Source: Flavobacterium sp. (lineage in GTDB: Bacteria > Bacteroidota > Bacteroidia > Flavobacteriales > Flavobacteriaceae). Taken from it: a DNA stretch of 64,000 nucleotides. The stretch is from positions 128,501-192,500 of the forward strand of contig JADKDN010000001.1 of the NCBI GenBank assembly GCA_016718345.1. Reading direction: 5' to 3'. A model generated the notes under the pieces. That model had not been told where the DNA came from, did no database searches, and saw nothing but the letters and a program-made list of their open reading frames with translations. This document shows positions 43,618-53,071 of the stretch, in pieces. How positions within the stretch are numbered: the stretch's first letter is position 1; each line of letters opens with the position of its first letter. Both the position numbers and the translations under genes were made by a program.

Positions 43618-44466
43618 TTAATAGTCTCCTAAAGTTTCTTTATTTTGGTTCAAGGCATTTTCTAGTTGGGCATCATTAGGTGCTTTACCATGCCAAGCAT
43701 GACTGTACATCATGTAGTCTACACCATTACCCATTTCAGTATGCAACAATACACAAACAGGTTTTCCTTTTCCTGTTCTTGATTTTGCTTCATTCATTCC
43801 AGCAATGATAGACTCAATATCATTTCCTTTAGTAATTTCTATGACATCCCAATCAAAAGCTTCAAACTTTGCTCGTAGACTACCCATCGCAAGTACTTCG
43901 TCAGTTGTTCCATCAATTTGTTTTCCGTTGAGGTCGACAGTAGCAATTAAATTATCCACTTTTTTAGCAGAAGCATACATAATAGCTTCCCAGTTTTGAC
44001 CTTCTTGTAATTCGCCATCTCCGTGAAGTGTAAAAACAAGGTTCTTGTCTCCATTTAATTTTTTTGCTTGAGCAGCACCAATACCAACAGATAAACCTTG
44101 TCCAAGTGAACCAGAAGCAATTCTCACACCAGGTAATCCTTCATGTGTGGTAGGATGTCCTTGCAAGCGAGAGTTTAGTAAACGGAAAGTTGCTAATTCT
44201 GAAACAGGAAAATAACCACTTCGTGCTAATACGCTATAGAAAACAGGAGAAATATGGCCATTAGAAAGGAAAAATAAATCCTCGCCAATGCCGTCCATAT
44301 CAAAGCCTTCTTTGCGATTCATAATATTTTGATACAAGGTTACGAGAAACTCGGTGCAACCGAGAGACCCCCCAGGATGGCCTGAATTTACAGCATGAAC
44401 CATACGAAGAATATCTCTTCTGACTTGGATAGTTAAATCGTTTAATTGTTGAATGTTAGGCTTCAT
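43618..44466 (-). CDS. Transketolase, N-terminal (thiamine diphosphate-binding) subunit
   Basis: The 282-residue subunit carries the ThDP diphosphate and Mg2+ site: GDGELQEGQNWEAIMYAS with the GDG...N pattern near residues 149-170, preceded by HPGGSLGCTE, SNGHISPVFYS, GHPTTHEGLPGV and GSLGQGLSVGIG. Its C-terminus HAWHGKAPNDAQLENAL is typical. It is the first gene of the transketolase pair. The promoter has not been located; the 60 bp upstream are A/T-rich. Confidence 0.95.
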   Translation of the reverse strand: MKPNIQQLNDLTIQVRRDILRMVHAVNSGHPGGSLGCTEFLVTLYQNIMNRKEGFDMDGIGEDLFFLSNGHISPVFYSVLARSGYFPVSELATFRLLNSRLQGHPTTHEGLPGVRIASGSLGQGLSVGIGAAQAKKLNGDKNLVFTLHGDGELQEGQNWEAIMYASAKKVDNLIATVDLNGKQIDGTTDEVLAMGSLRAKFEAFDWDVIEITKGNDIESIIAGMNEAKSRTGKGKPVCVLLHTEMGNGVDYMMYSHAWHGKAPNDAQLENALNQNKETLGDY

Positions 44467-44570
44467 TTTGAAAATTAAAATTATACGGAAGCAAAAGTAA
44501 TTTTTATTTTGCCGTGAGACAAATGATTTTTATAATAGTTATCATGAGAGTAACTATTGACTGTTAAATA

Positions 44571-44603
44571 AAATCCTAAATTCTAAATCCTAAATTCTAA
44601 ATC
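44571..44603. repeat. 14-bp tandem duplication upstream of tgt
   Basis: AAATCCTAAATTCT occurs twice head to tail (44571-44584, 44585-44598) and begins a third copy. It ends just before the TATCTTTG box at 44607-44614, inside what would be the promoter spacer. Confidence 0.7.
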
Positions 44604-44606
44604 TTT

Positions 44607-44614
44607 TATCTTTG
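44607..44614 (+). promoter_or_regulatory. Probable -7 element for tgt
   Basis: TATCTTTG matches TAnnTTTG and lies 20 bp before the tgt ATG. No TTG is placed correctly upstream, where the tandem repeat sits. Confidence 0.5.
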
Positions 44615-44633
44615 CCCACTGAAAAAAGCATTT

Positions 44634-45764
44634 ATGAAGTTTGATTTATTACAAAAAGATCCGCATACAAAAGCCAGAGCAGGAGTTATAACCACTGATC
44701 ATGGACAAATTGAAACCCCTATTTTTATGCCTGTAGGCACAGTTGCTTCTGTAAAAGGAGTACATCAGCGTGAATTAAAAGAAGAAATTAATCCAGATAT
44801 TATTCTAGGAAATACCTATCATTTATATTTACGACCACAAACGGAAATATTGGAAAAAGCAGGTGGATTGCATAAATTCATGAATTGGGATCGAAATATT
44901 TTGACCGATTCAGGAGGTTATCAAGTGTATTCTTTGTCTGCCAATAGAAAAATTAAGGAAGAAGGAGTCAAGTTTAAATCCCACATAGATGGCTCGTATC
45001 ATGTTTTTACACCAGAAAATGTGATGGAAATACAACGAACTATTGGTGCAGATATTATTATGGCTTTTGATGAATGTACACCTTACCCATGTGATTACAA
45101 ATATGCCCAACGCTCCATGCACATGACGCATCGTTGGCTGAATCGATGTATCAATCATTTAGAAAAAGTGCCTGTTAAATATGGATATGAACAAACTTTT
45201 TTTCCAATTGTTCAAGGCAGCACCTACAAGGATTTGAGAATTCAGTCAGCAGAATATATTGCAAATGCAGGTCAACAAGGAAATGCTATTGGTGGATTAT
45301 CTGTTGGAGAACCAGCTGAAGAAATGTATGCCATGACCGAAGTGGTTTGCGACATTTTACCAGAGGATAAACCACGGTATTTGATGGGAGTAGGAACTCC
45401 AATCAATATTTTAGAAAATATTGCGTTAGGCGTGGATATGTTTGATTGTGTAATGCCTACCCGAAATGCTCGAAACGGAATGTTGTTTACAGCTCATGGA
45501 ACCATAAATATTAAAAATAAAAAATGGGAAGACGATTTCTCTCCTTTGGACGAAATGGGAATTACATTTGTTGATAGAGAATATACCAAAGCCTATTTAA
45601 GACATTTGTTTGCCGCTAATGAATATTTAGGGAAACAGATTGCTACCATTCATAATCTCGGATTTTATATGTGGTTGGTTCGTGAGGCAAGAGTGCATAT
45701 ATTAGCAGGAGATTTCAGAGTTTGGAAAGAGATGATGGTGAAACAAATGAGTCAAAGGTTATAG
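44634..45764 (+). CDS. tgt: Queuine/preQ1 tRNA-guanine transglycosylase, zinc cysteines missing
   Basis: Tgt swaps the wobble guanine of GUN anticodon tRNAs for preQ1. The 376-residue TIM barrel shows TPIFMPVGTVASVKG, LTDSGGYQVYSL with an active-site Asp, IMAFDECTPYP, the FPIVQGSTYKDLR region, GGLSVGEP and the nucleophile Asp in GVDMFDCVMPTRNARNG. In E. coli a CxCx2C...H zinc site follows; here the equivalent stretch reads FSPLDEMGITFVDREYTKAY, with no Cys, while the later HLF and IHNLGFYMWL are present. The same change is, as far as I recall, common in Bacteroidota. It is followed 54 bp later by an LptF/G gene, likely one transcript. Confidence 0.93.
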   Translation: MKFDLLQKDPHTKARAGVITTDHGQIETPIFMPVGTVASVKGVHQRELKEEINPDIILGNTYHLYLRPQTEILEKAGGLHKFMNWDRNILTDSGGYQVYSLSANRKIKEEGVKFKSHIDGSYHVFTPENVMEIQRTIGADIIMAFDECTPYPCDYKYAQRSMHMTHRWLNRCINHLEKVPVKYGYEQTFFPIVQGSTYKDLRIQSAEYIANAGQQGNAIGGLSVGEPAEEMYAMTEVVCDILPEDKPRYLMGVGTPINILENIALGVDMFDCVMPTRNARNGMLFTAHGTINIKNKKWEDDFSPLDEMGITFVDREYTKAYLRHLFAANEYLGKQIATIHNLGFYMWLVREARVHILAGDFRVWKEMMVKQMSQRL

Positions 45765-45818
45765 TGTAAAAAAATAGTGAATTTGTTTGTTCCTCAACAG
45801 ATGATTATATAAAAAAGC

Positions 45819-46904
45819 ATGCTTAAAATAATAGACAGATACATTCTTAAAAGATATTTAGCCACTTTTTCGGTTATGTTGTTATTGTTTATTCCAATTG
45901 GGATTATCATTGATGTATCTGAGAAAATAAATAAGATGCTTGAGAATAAGGTTCCGTTCATTGAGATTGCGAACTATTATTTTCATTTCACCATTCATTT
46001 TGCCAATTTCTTGTTTCCTATTTTTTTGTTTCTTTCTATTATTTGGTTTACTTCAAAATTAGCCAATAATACTGAGATTATAGCTATTTTGAGTTCGGGG
46101 ATTTCTTTTACACGTTTTTTAAGACCCTATATTATTGGTGCAACGATTGTGTCAGTAAGTGCTTTAATCATGGGGTTTTTCCTTGCTCCAAAAGCTAATG
46201 AGGTGTATAATAATTTTAGATATACTTATTTAATTGGGAATGGTCAAGAAAAAATGCGTGAGGACTCCGATGTTTTTAGACAAATTAGTGATGACGAATA
46301 CATATATGTTAGTAACTTCAATACTATTTCCAAGACGGCATTTAATTTCTCATTAGAAAAGTTTAAAGGAGACCAGTTAGATTATAAAATTACAGCTAAT
46401 AGAATTAAATGGAATCCAGAGGATAGCACATATACAATGTTTGGGTACACGAAGCGTAAAGTAGGGATGTTAGGAGATATAATAGAAAAGGCAGAGCAAA
46501 AAGACGCTATTTTCACTTTTGATTTGGACGATTTGACCCCAACAGTTTATGTAGCAGAGACGCTAAGTTATATTGATTTAATTCATTTTATTGAAAGAGA
46601 AAGAAAAAGAGGTAATGCCAATATTAATGTTTATTTGACAGTCTTATATAAAAAATATAGTGTTCCAGTTTCAGCATTTATATTAACTGTAATAGCGGTA
46701 GCAGTTTCTTCTATGAAACGAAGAGGAGGAATGGGAATGAATTTAGCAATAGGAATCCTATTGGCTTTTGCCTTTGTTTTTTTTGATAAAATTTTTGGTG
46801 TTATGGCAGAGAAATCTACAATACCTCCAATTATTGCTGTTTGGATTCCAAATATTGTTTTCGGGAGTTTAGCTGTTTATCTTTTGCGAAATGCCAAACG
46901 ATAA
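45819..46904 (+). CDS. LptF/LptG family permease (YjgP/YjgQ)
   Basis: The 361-residue protein has three N-terminal helices (about 14-36, 55-80, 100-122), a periplasmic jelly-roll domain (about 125-260: DVFRQISDDEYIYVSNFN, ITANRIKWNPED) and three C-terminal helices. This is the layout of LptF/LptG, which with LptB2 pull LPS out of the inner membrane. It cannot be told which paralogue it is. Its end overlaps the EamA gene by 14 bp (46891-46904), so the two are co-translated. tgt-lptF/G adjacency is common in this phylum. Confidence 0.9.
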   Translation: MLKIIDRYILKRYLATFSVMLLLFIPIGIIIDVSEKINKMLENKVPFIEIANYYFHFTIHFANFLFPIFLFLSIIWFTSKLANNTEIIAILSSGISFTRFLRPYIIGATIVSVSALIMGFFLAPKANEVYNNFRYTYLIGNGQEKMREDSDVFRQISDDEYIYVSNFNTISKTAFNFSLEKFKGDQLDYKITANRIKWNPEDSTYTMFGYTKRKVGMLGDIIEKAEQKDAIFTFDLDDLTPTVYVAETLSYIDLIHFIERERKRGNANINVYLTVLYKKYSVPVSAFILTVIAVAVSSMKRRGGMGMNLAIGILLAFAFVFFDKIFGVMAEKSTIPPIIAVWIPNIVFGSLAVYLLRNAKR

Positions 46905-47766
46905 TGTTAAAAGTTATCTTCATCTACACCTCATAGTTTTTATTTGGGGTTTCACAGCTGTGCTGGGAGCTCTAATTTCTCTTGATGCTGTTCCGTTAGT
47001 TTGGTACAGAATGTCAATGGCTTCGGTTTTCATTCTGCTTTTTATTTGGATAAAAAGAATTCCTTTTAAGCTTCCGCTAAAAATCCTAATTGGATTTATT
47101 TTTGCTGGATTAATTATCACATTGCATTGGCTCACTTTTTTCAAAGCAATCAAGGTTTCTAATATTTCTGTAACATTAGCATGCCTTTCAACAGGAGCAT
47201 TTTTTACATCTTTGTTGGAGCCCTTATTACATGGAAGAAAAATTATTTTGTATGAAGTTTTTTTTGGAGTCCTTGTCATCATTGGTTTGGGAATCATTTT
47301 TAAAGTGGAAAGCAACTATATTGAAGGTATTCTTTTCGCTTTATCTTCAGCATTTTTGTCGGCACTTTTTTCTGTTATTAATAGCAAATATGCTAAGCTG
47401 TATAATCCTTCGGTAGTTTCTTTTTATGAAATTTTGAGTGGAGTAGTTTTTTTATCGTCCTATTTCCTTTTTATTGGAAGTTTCGATTCTGCTTTTTTTC
47501 AATTAAGTTTCAACGATTGGATGTATTTAGCACTATTGAGTTCTATTTGTACGGCCTATGCATTTATTGCATCAGTAAAAGTGATGAAGTTTTTAAGCCC
47601 ATATACAGTAATGCTGACCATTAATTTAGAGCCTATTTATGGTATTATTCTAGCTGTTATTGTATTTCATGATAAGGAAAAAATGAGTATTGAATTTTAC
47701 ATAGGTGTATTGATTATACTTTCAACTGTTATCATGAACGGGATTATTAAATACTATAAAAAGTAG
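46891..47766 (+). CDS. EamA/DMT-family transporter
   Basis: The 291-residue integral membrane protein has ten predicted helices in two EamA repeats. The first repeat starts LHLIVFIWGFTAVLGALI and the second begins near 145 (YIEGILFALSSAFLSALF). Conserved features are VPLVWYRMSMAS and FISVKVMKFLSPY-like ASVKVMKFLSPYTVML. DMT proteins export small metabolites such as amino acids, so a specific substrate cannot be named. It overlaps the LptF/G gene and is last in this unit. Confidence 0.88.
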   Translation: MPNDNVKSYLHLHLIVFIWGFTAVLGALISLDAVPLVWYRMSMASVFILLFIWIKRIPFKLPLKILIGFIFAGLIITLHWLTFFKAIKVSNISVTLACLSTGAFFTSLLEPLLHGRKIILYEVFFGVLVIIGLGIIFKVESNYIEGILFALSSAFLSALFSVINSKYAKLYNPSVVSFYEILSGVVFLSSYFLFIGSFDSAFFQLSFNDWMYLALLSSICTAYAFIASVKVMKFLSPYTVMLTINLEPIYGIILAVIVFHDKEKMSIEFYIGVLIILSTVIMNGIIKYYKK

Positions 47767-47864
47767 TATCACGAGATTTTATAATCATTAAGGCTTTCAT
47801 TTTTTTGATATATGAAAATTGTATATTCAGTAAAATGTTTACAACTAAAATTAAATTTTTTCTT

Positions 47865-47892
47865 TTGTTCATAATATTATATTTTATCTTTG
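47865..47892 (+). promoter_or_regulatory. Promoter of accA
   Basis: TTG (47865-47867), then 17 bp, then TATCTTTG (47885-47892), matching the Bacteroidota consensus. The accA ATG is at 47923. Confidence 0.72.
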
Positions 47893-47922
47893 CCTTCCAA
47901 ACAAAATAAAATCGAACATCCT

Positions 47923-48876
47923 ATGGAATATTTAGATTTTGAACTCCCTATTAAGGAATTAATAGATCAATTAGACAAATGCCAGATTATTGGTCAAGAG
48001 TCTAATGTAGATGTAACTACAACTTGTAAGCAAATTGAGAAAAAGTTAGAGGAAACTAAAAGGAAAATATACAAAAATCTAACCGCTTGGCAACGAGTTC
48101 AATTGTCACGACATCCTAATAGACCTTATACATTAGAGCATATTACTAATTTGACAAAGGGTACATTCTTAGAACTTTTTGGAGACAGAAATTTCAAAGA
48201 TGATAAAGCCATGATTGGTGGATTGGGTAAAATTCAAGGTCAATCATTCATGTTTATTGGTCAACAAAAAGGGATTAATACCAAAATGCGTCAACTGCGT
48301 AATTTTGGGATGGCAAATCCTGAAGGGTATCGTAAAGCATTACGTTTAATGAAGATGGCAGAAAAATTTGGTATCCCAGTTGTTACTTTAATCGACACAC
48401 CGGGTGCTTATCCAGGATTGGAAGCTGAAGAAAGAGGTCAGGGTGAAGCAATCGCTAGAAATATCTTTGAGATGTGCAGACTAAAAACACCAATTATTTC
48501 CGTAATTGTTGGCGAAGGAGCTTCTGGAGGAGCATTAGGGATTGGTGTTGGAGATAGGGTGTTAATGATGGAAAATACATGGTATTCTGTTATTTCACCA
48601 GAATCATGTTCTTCCATTCTTTGGAAAAGCTGGGAGTATAAAGAGCAAGCTGCCGAAGCATTGAAATTGACTTCTGCAGATATGAAAAAACAAAAATTAG
48701 TTGATGATATCATTCCAGAACCTCTTGGAGGTGCTCATTATGATAAAGAAACAACTTTCAAAACTGTTGAGCAGTATATACTAAAAGCATTTGACGAATT
48801 AAAAGATTTATCAACAGAAGAATTAGTAGCTCAAAGGATGGATAAATACAGTAAAATGGGCGATTTCAAAGAGTAA
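47923..48876 (+). CDS. accA: Acetyl-CoA carboxylase carboxyltransferase subunit alpha
   Basis: AccA forms, with AccD, the carboxyltransferase that makes malonyl-CoA. The 317-residue protein starts MEYLDFELPIKELI (ATG 47923). An ORF runs 33 bp further upstream, but that stretch contains the promoter -7 box, so I chose the ATG. Crotonase-fold motifs are RNFKDDKAMIGGLGKI, TLIDTPGAYPGLEAEERG and VGEGASGGALGIGVGDRV. A terminator follows. accD and biotin genes are not nearby. Confidence 0.96.
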   Translation: MEYLDFELPIKELIDQLDKCQIIGQESNVDVTTTCKQIEKKLEETKRKIYKNLTAWQRVQLSRHPNRPYTLEHITNLTKGTFLELFGDRNFKDDKAMIGGLGKIQGQSFMFIGQQKGINTKMRQLRNFGMANPEGYRKALRLMKMAEKFGIPVVTLIDTPGAYPGLEAEERGQGEAIARNIFEMCRLKTPIISVIVGEGASGGALGIGVGDRVLMMENTWYSVISPESCSSILWKSWEYKEQAAEALKLTSADMKKQKLVDDIIPEPLGGAHYDKETTFKTVEQYILKAFDELKDLSTEELVAQRMDKYSKMGDFKE

Positions 48877-48893
48877 ATTCTTACAAAACAATT

Positions 48894-48930
48894 GTAAATC
48901 CGAAGTCCTATGATTTCGGATTTTTTTTTA
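48894..48930 (+). terminator. Terminator after accA
   Basis: AAATCCGAA (48896-48904) pairs with TTCGGATTT (48915-48923), with a long T-run after it. Confidence 0.85.
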
Positions 48931-49016
48931 CTTATAAACAAAAAATAGAGAATTGTTAACATGGATTTCTAATAACTCTAAATGAGTTTTTTTTATTTTT
49001 TATTTACATTCGCACT

Positions 49017-50561
49017 ATGGAAAATTTCAGAAATATAAGCCCAATAAAAGTAGATAAAACTACAATTATAAACCTAGAAAAAGGGAAGTTACCACCACAA
49101 GTCATTGAACTTGAGGAAGCGGTGCTTGGTGCCATGATGATTGATAAAAAAGGAGTTGATGAAGTCATTGATATTCTGCAGGCCGATGCTTTTTATAAAG
49201 AGTCACACAAGCATATTTTTGACGCAATTGTTCAGTTATTCACAGATACTCAACCCATTGACTTATTAACCGTTTCTGCTCAATTAAAAAAGAATGGAAA
49301 ATTAGAATTGGCAGGAGGCGATTTTTATTTAATTCAACTCACTCAAAAGATTTCTTCTTCTGCCCATATTGAGTTTCATTCTAGAATAATTCTTCAAAAA
49401 TACATTCAACGAAGTTTAATTCGAATTTCATCAGAAATCATCGAAGAGTCTTATGATGAAACTACGGATGTTTTTGATTTATTAGACAAAGCAGAGTCAA
49501 AGTTGTATGAAGTAACTCAAGGAAACATTAAGAGAAGCTCCGAAACTGCTCAAAGTTTAGTTATTCAGGCAAAAAAGCGTATAGAAGAAATTGCCGGGAA
49601 AGAAGGGCTAAGCGGAGTAGCCACAGGTTTTGAAAAGTTAGATAAAATAACTTCGGGATGGCAACCATCAGATTTAATCATTATTGCTGCCCGTCCAGGT
49701 ATGGGTAAAACGGCTTTTGTACTTTCAATGGCAAGAAATATTGCTATTGATTTTGGGCATCCGGTAGCATTGTTCTCATTAGAAATGTCCTCTGTTCAAT
49801 TAATAACGCGTTTAATTTCGTCTGAAACGGGATTGTCCTCTGAGAAATTAAGAACTGGTAAATTAGAGAAACACGAATGGGAACAATTGAGTATTAAAGT
49901 TAAAAACTTAGAAAAAGCACCTCTTTTTATTGATGATACTCCTTCGCTATCGATTTTCGATTTAAGAGCCAAATCCAGACGTTTAGCCTCACAACACGGA
50001 ATAAAATTAATTATTGTTGATTATTTGCAATTGATGACCGCGGGAGGAAATGGAAAAGGTGGAGGCAATCGAGAGCAAGAAATTTCTACTATTTCAAGAA
50101 ATTTAAAAGCCTTAGCCAAAGAATTAGGAGTTCCAGTAATTGCACTATCACAGTTATCTCGTGCTGTGGAGACTCGTGGTTCGAGCAAAAGACCATTACT
50201 ATCAGATCTTCGTGAATCTGGAGCCATTGAACAAGATGCAGATATTGTTTCATTTATTTACAGACCAGAGTACTATAAAATTGATGAATGGGATGATGAA
50301 GAACAATCTCCAACTCAAGGACAGGCAGAGTTTATTATTGCTAAACATAGAAATGGTTCCCTTGAAAATATTAGATTAAAATTCATAGGAAGTCTAGGTA
50401 AGTTTGATAACCTAGATGAATATGGTGGAAGTTATGACGACTTACCCTCAAAAATGAATCATGAAGACAATCCTTTTGTGACTAAACATCTTCCTTCTCC
50501 AAATGAAGCGTTTGGAAGTAATTTGAATGCTGAAGATGATGAAAGTGATGTTCCATTTTAA
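49017..50561 (+). CDS. dnaB: Replicative DNA helicase
   Basis: DnaB is the hexameric 5'-3' helicase at the replication fork. The 514-residue protein has the N-terminal DnaB domain (about 25-130: PPQVIELEEAVLGAMM) and the RecA-like C-terminal ATPase: GWQPSDLIIIAARPGMGKTAF with Walker A near 218-228, LFSLEMSS, LIIVDYLQLMT with Walker B near 330, the arginine-finger region EISTISRNLKALAKEL and LSDLRESGAIEQDADIV. The acidic tail is normal. Length fits. It is a single gene. Confidence 0.97.
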   Translation: MENFRNISPIKVDKTTIINLEKGKLPPQVIELEEAVLGAMMIDKKGVDEVIDILQADAFYKESHKHIFDAIVQLFTDTQPIDLLTVSAQLKKNGKLELAGGDFYLIQLTQKISSSAHIEFHSRIILQKYIQRSLIRISSEIIEESYDETTDVFDLLDKAESKLYEVTQGNIKRSSETAQSLVIQAKKRIEEIAGKEGLSGVATGFEKLDKITSGWQPSDLIIIAARPGMGKTAFVLSMARNIAIDFGHPVALFSLEMSSVQLITRLISSETGLSSEKLRTGKLEKHEWEQLSIKVKNLEKAPLFIDDTPSLSIFDLRAKSRRLASQHGIKLIIVDYLQLMTAGGNGKGGGNREQEISTISRNLKALAKELGVPVIALSQLSRAVETRGSSKRPLLSDLRESGAIEQDADIVSFIYRPEYYKIDEWDDEEQSPTQGQAEFIIAKHRNGSLENIRLKFIGSLGKFDNLDEYGGSYDDLPSKMNHEDNPFVTKHLPSPNEAFGSNLNAEDDESDVPF

Positions 50562-50662
50562 ATTCATAACCACTGTATTGAAGTGTTTTTTTTATGATTA
50601 TTTTTACATTTAAACCTTTACCTTTGAAAAAGTGTAACGAATTAGCACTGCAATATTAAAAT

Positions 50663-51931
50663 GTGAAGATGCGCTTTAAGAGTTTATTTTATTTCCTACT
50701 TATTTTTTATAGTTTTTCTGTAAAAGCATCCTACATTCTTTTGCCTATGGATGAAGCATCTCAAAAAAACCATTTGAAGGCCTACGGAATTACGTATTGG
50801 TGTATAGATAAACAATACAAAGCGAGTTGGTTATTAAATTATAGAGGAGGTTCTTTTTTACTTCCAGATGCTGTAGAGATAAGGAAAGAATGCCAAATTC
50901 GAGGAGTTAGTTTTGAAATTTTGTCTGATGGAGAACAAGAATCTATTTTGCAGGAAATTTCAAGTCCTTCTCAAAATATGGACGCAGTAATTTTAGAAAA
51001 AGCTCCAAAAATAGCCGTATATACTCCAAAAGGCAAACAACCATGGGATGATGCCGTCACAATGGTTTTAACTTATGCTGAAATTCCATTTACTTCCATT
51101 TATGATGAAGAAGTATTAAGCGATCAATTATTGTTATACGATTGGTTGCACTTGCATCACGAGGATTTTACAGGACAATATGGTAAATTTTATGGTATAT
51201 ATAGAAATGCACCTTGGTATATTGATCAGAAAAAAGAGGCTGAGGCTCTTGCTTCAAAATTAGGATATAAAAAAGTTTCTGAAGAGAAACTAGCTGTAGC
51301 TAAAAAAATAAGAGATTTTGTTATTGGAGGAGGATTCATGTTTGCGATGTGTTCGGCTACGGATAGTTTCGATATTGCTCTATCGGCCGAAGGAGTAGAT
51401 ATTTGTGAGGCAATGTTTGATGGTGATGCAAGTCAGGCTGATTATCAATCAAAAATTGATTATAGTAAGACATTTGCTTTTAAAAATTTTATTCTTGACA
51501 GAAGATCAGAGCATTATGAATTTTCAGATATTGATATGACAGAGAAAAGAAGAATTCCATTTGAAAAAGATTATTTTACATTAATGGATTTTTCAGCAAA
51601 ATGGGATCCTATACCTAGTATGCTATGTCAAAATCATACACAATTAATTAAGGGATTCATGGGTCAGACCACCTCTTTTGATGAGGAATTCGTAAAATCT
51701 AGTGTTTTAGTAATGGGGAGTTGTGAGTTAAATGGAGAAGCTCGTTATATTCATGGTCAAAAAGGAAAGGGAATGTTTACGTTTTACGGAGGTCACGACC
51801 CTGAAGACTATCAGCACAGAGTTGGAGATGAACCAACAGTACTAGATTTACATTCAAATTCCCCTGGTTTTCGTTTAATTTTAAATAATGTCTTATTTCC
51901 GGCTGCAAGAAAGAAAAAATTAAAAACCTAG
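50663..51931 (+). CDS. Secreted conserved protein with an amidotransferase-like motif
   Basis: The 422-residue protein has a signal-like N-terminus (SLFYFLLIFYSFSVKAS). I recognise it as a family conserved in flavobacteria, which I recall being labelled asparagine synthetase B in databases, although no AsnB domains are visible. Its centre has a Rossmann-like part (about 110-245: PKIAVYTPKGKQPWDDAVT, YDEEVLSDQLLLYDWLHLHH) and then VIGGGFMFAMCSATDSFDIA near 218-237, a G-x-C elbow like that of class I glutamine amidotransferases. Later come GQTTSFDEEFVKSSVLVMG and FYGGHDPEDYQHRVGD. A role as a secreted amidase or peptidase-like enzyme is only inferred from the elbow. Confidence 0.65.
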   Translation: MKMRFKSLFYFLLIFYSFSVKASYILLPMDEASQKNHLKAYGITYWCIDKQYKASWLLNYRGGSFLLPDAVEIRKECQIRGVSFEILSDGEQESILQEISSPSQNMDAVILEKAPKIAVYTPKGKQPWDDAVTMVLTYAEIPFTSIYDEEVLSDQLLLYDWLHLHHEDFTGQYGKFYGIYRNAPWYIDQKKEAEALASKLGYKKVSEEKLAVAKKIRDFVIGGGFMFAMCSATDSFDIALSAEGVDICEAMFDGDASQADYQSKIDYSKTFAFKNFILDRRSEHYEFSDIDMTEKRRIPFEKDYFTLMDFSAKWDPIPSMLCQNHTQLIKGFMGQTTSFDEEFVKSSVLVMGSCELNGEARYIHGQKGKGMFTFYGGHDPEDYQHRVGDEPTVLDLHSNSPGFRLILNNVLFPAARKKKLKT

Positions 51932-52086
51932 AAGTAAGAATAAACCGATATAAGTGTCGTTTTATCTACTATTTAAGATAATTTGATTCAATTTATAAAA
52001 ATTTCCTATTTTTGCAAAATAAATTAAACAATTCGAATTCATTTTGTTATAAGTCTAAAAGCTGAGATAAAAGATTGATTTAGTTT

Positions 52087-52929
52087 ATGTTAAAAATTAT
52101 GAGAATACAAATTAAATACATTTTATTTATCCTCTTATCTTTCGTAGCATTAATGTCAAATGCGCAAGTAGGAATAAATACAACTGCACCAAATGCTCAA
52201 CTAGAAATTAAATCTAGTGATCAAGCAAATCCAACAATTACAGATGGTTTGATTATTCCTAAAATTGATATTTTTCCATCAACAAATCCTACTGCTGCCC
52301 AACAAGGCATGATGGTATATTTAACTACTACCAGTGGTGTAAATTTTCCAGGGTTTTATTATTGGGATAACAAAGCACTTCCATCTCCAAATTGGGTTGC
52401 AATAGGAAATGGTAGTTCTAGTTCTTTTACCCATTATATTGGAGAGTTGTATGGAGGCGGAATTGTAGTTGCAGTTTGGAAAGAGAGTGGTGTAGAAAAA
52501 GGTTTAATCGCTTCGTTAGTTAATATGAAAACTTCCTCAAACAATGAACTTATAGGTTGGAGCGGAACAGTGAATGCCCTGGTGCCTCTACCTGGAGCAA
52601 CGAGTTTAGTTAATGGTATGTCAAATACTAATGCGATTGTAGCTCAAAATGCTACAGCTAATATGGCCGCGACAATTTGTAAGTCATTCAATGGTGGTGG
52701 TTTCAATGATTGGTATTTACCATCAATATGGGAATTAGATGAATGTTATAAAGCAGCATTTGTAGTAAGTAGCGTCTTGGGGTCATTAAATAGTTTTCAA
52801 TACAACACATATTGGAGTTCAACAGAAAGAGATGCAAATTATGCTTATTATAAGTATTTCGATGCAGGATACAATTACTATAGTACGAAAGGGAATACTT
52901 ATTACGTAAGAGCTGTAAGAAGGTTTTAG
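52087..52929 (+). CDS. Secreted DUF1566/Lcl-domain protein
   Basis: The 280-residue protein has a signal peptide (LFILLSFVALMSNAQ; the ATG at 52087 or the one at 52102 could be used), then VGINTTAPNAQLEIKSS, the opening typical of many secreted Bacteroidota proteins with head/fibre-like stalks. The C-terminal half is a DUF1566/Lcl fold: GGGFNDWYLPSIWELDECY, TYWSSTERDANYAYY and YYVRAVRRF. The fold relates to C-type-lectin-like/FGE modules used in adhesion or sulfatase maturation. No sorting domain is seen. Its place is isolated. Confidence 0.72.
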   Translation: MLKIMRIQIKYILFILLSFVALMSNAQVGINTTAPNAQLEIKSSDQANPTITDGLIIPKIDIFPSTNPTAAQQGMMVYLTTTSGVNFPGFYYWDNKALPSPNWVAIGNGSSSSFTHYIGELYGGGIVVAVWKESGVEKGLIASLVNMKTSSNNELIGWSGTVNALVPLPGATSLVNGMSNTNAIVAQNATANMAATICKSFNGGGFNDWYLPSIWELDECYKAAFVVSSVLGSLNSFQYNTYWSSTERDANYAYYKYFDAGYNYYSTKGNTYYVRAVRRF

Positions 52930-53071
52930 TAAACCAACTACCATAAAGTTAACTTCTTTTTCTACTTTGTTCTACAAATTTTTATATAATTGCTTTCAAG
53001 ATGATTATTATCATTTCCCAAATCATTTTTATACTTTTAATTTGTCGCAATAAAACGTAAAAATTTAAAAG

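Noticed and set aside
42588..44466. Transketolase as two ORFs, looking like another frameshift
   Set aside because: The halves are separated by a 77-bp gap with their own starts, and the N- and C-terminal subunit arrangement is normal in Bacteroidota.
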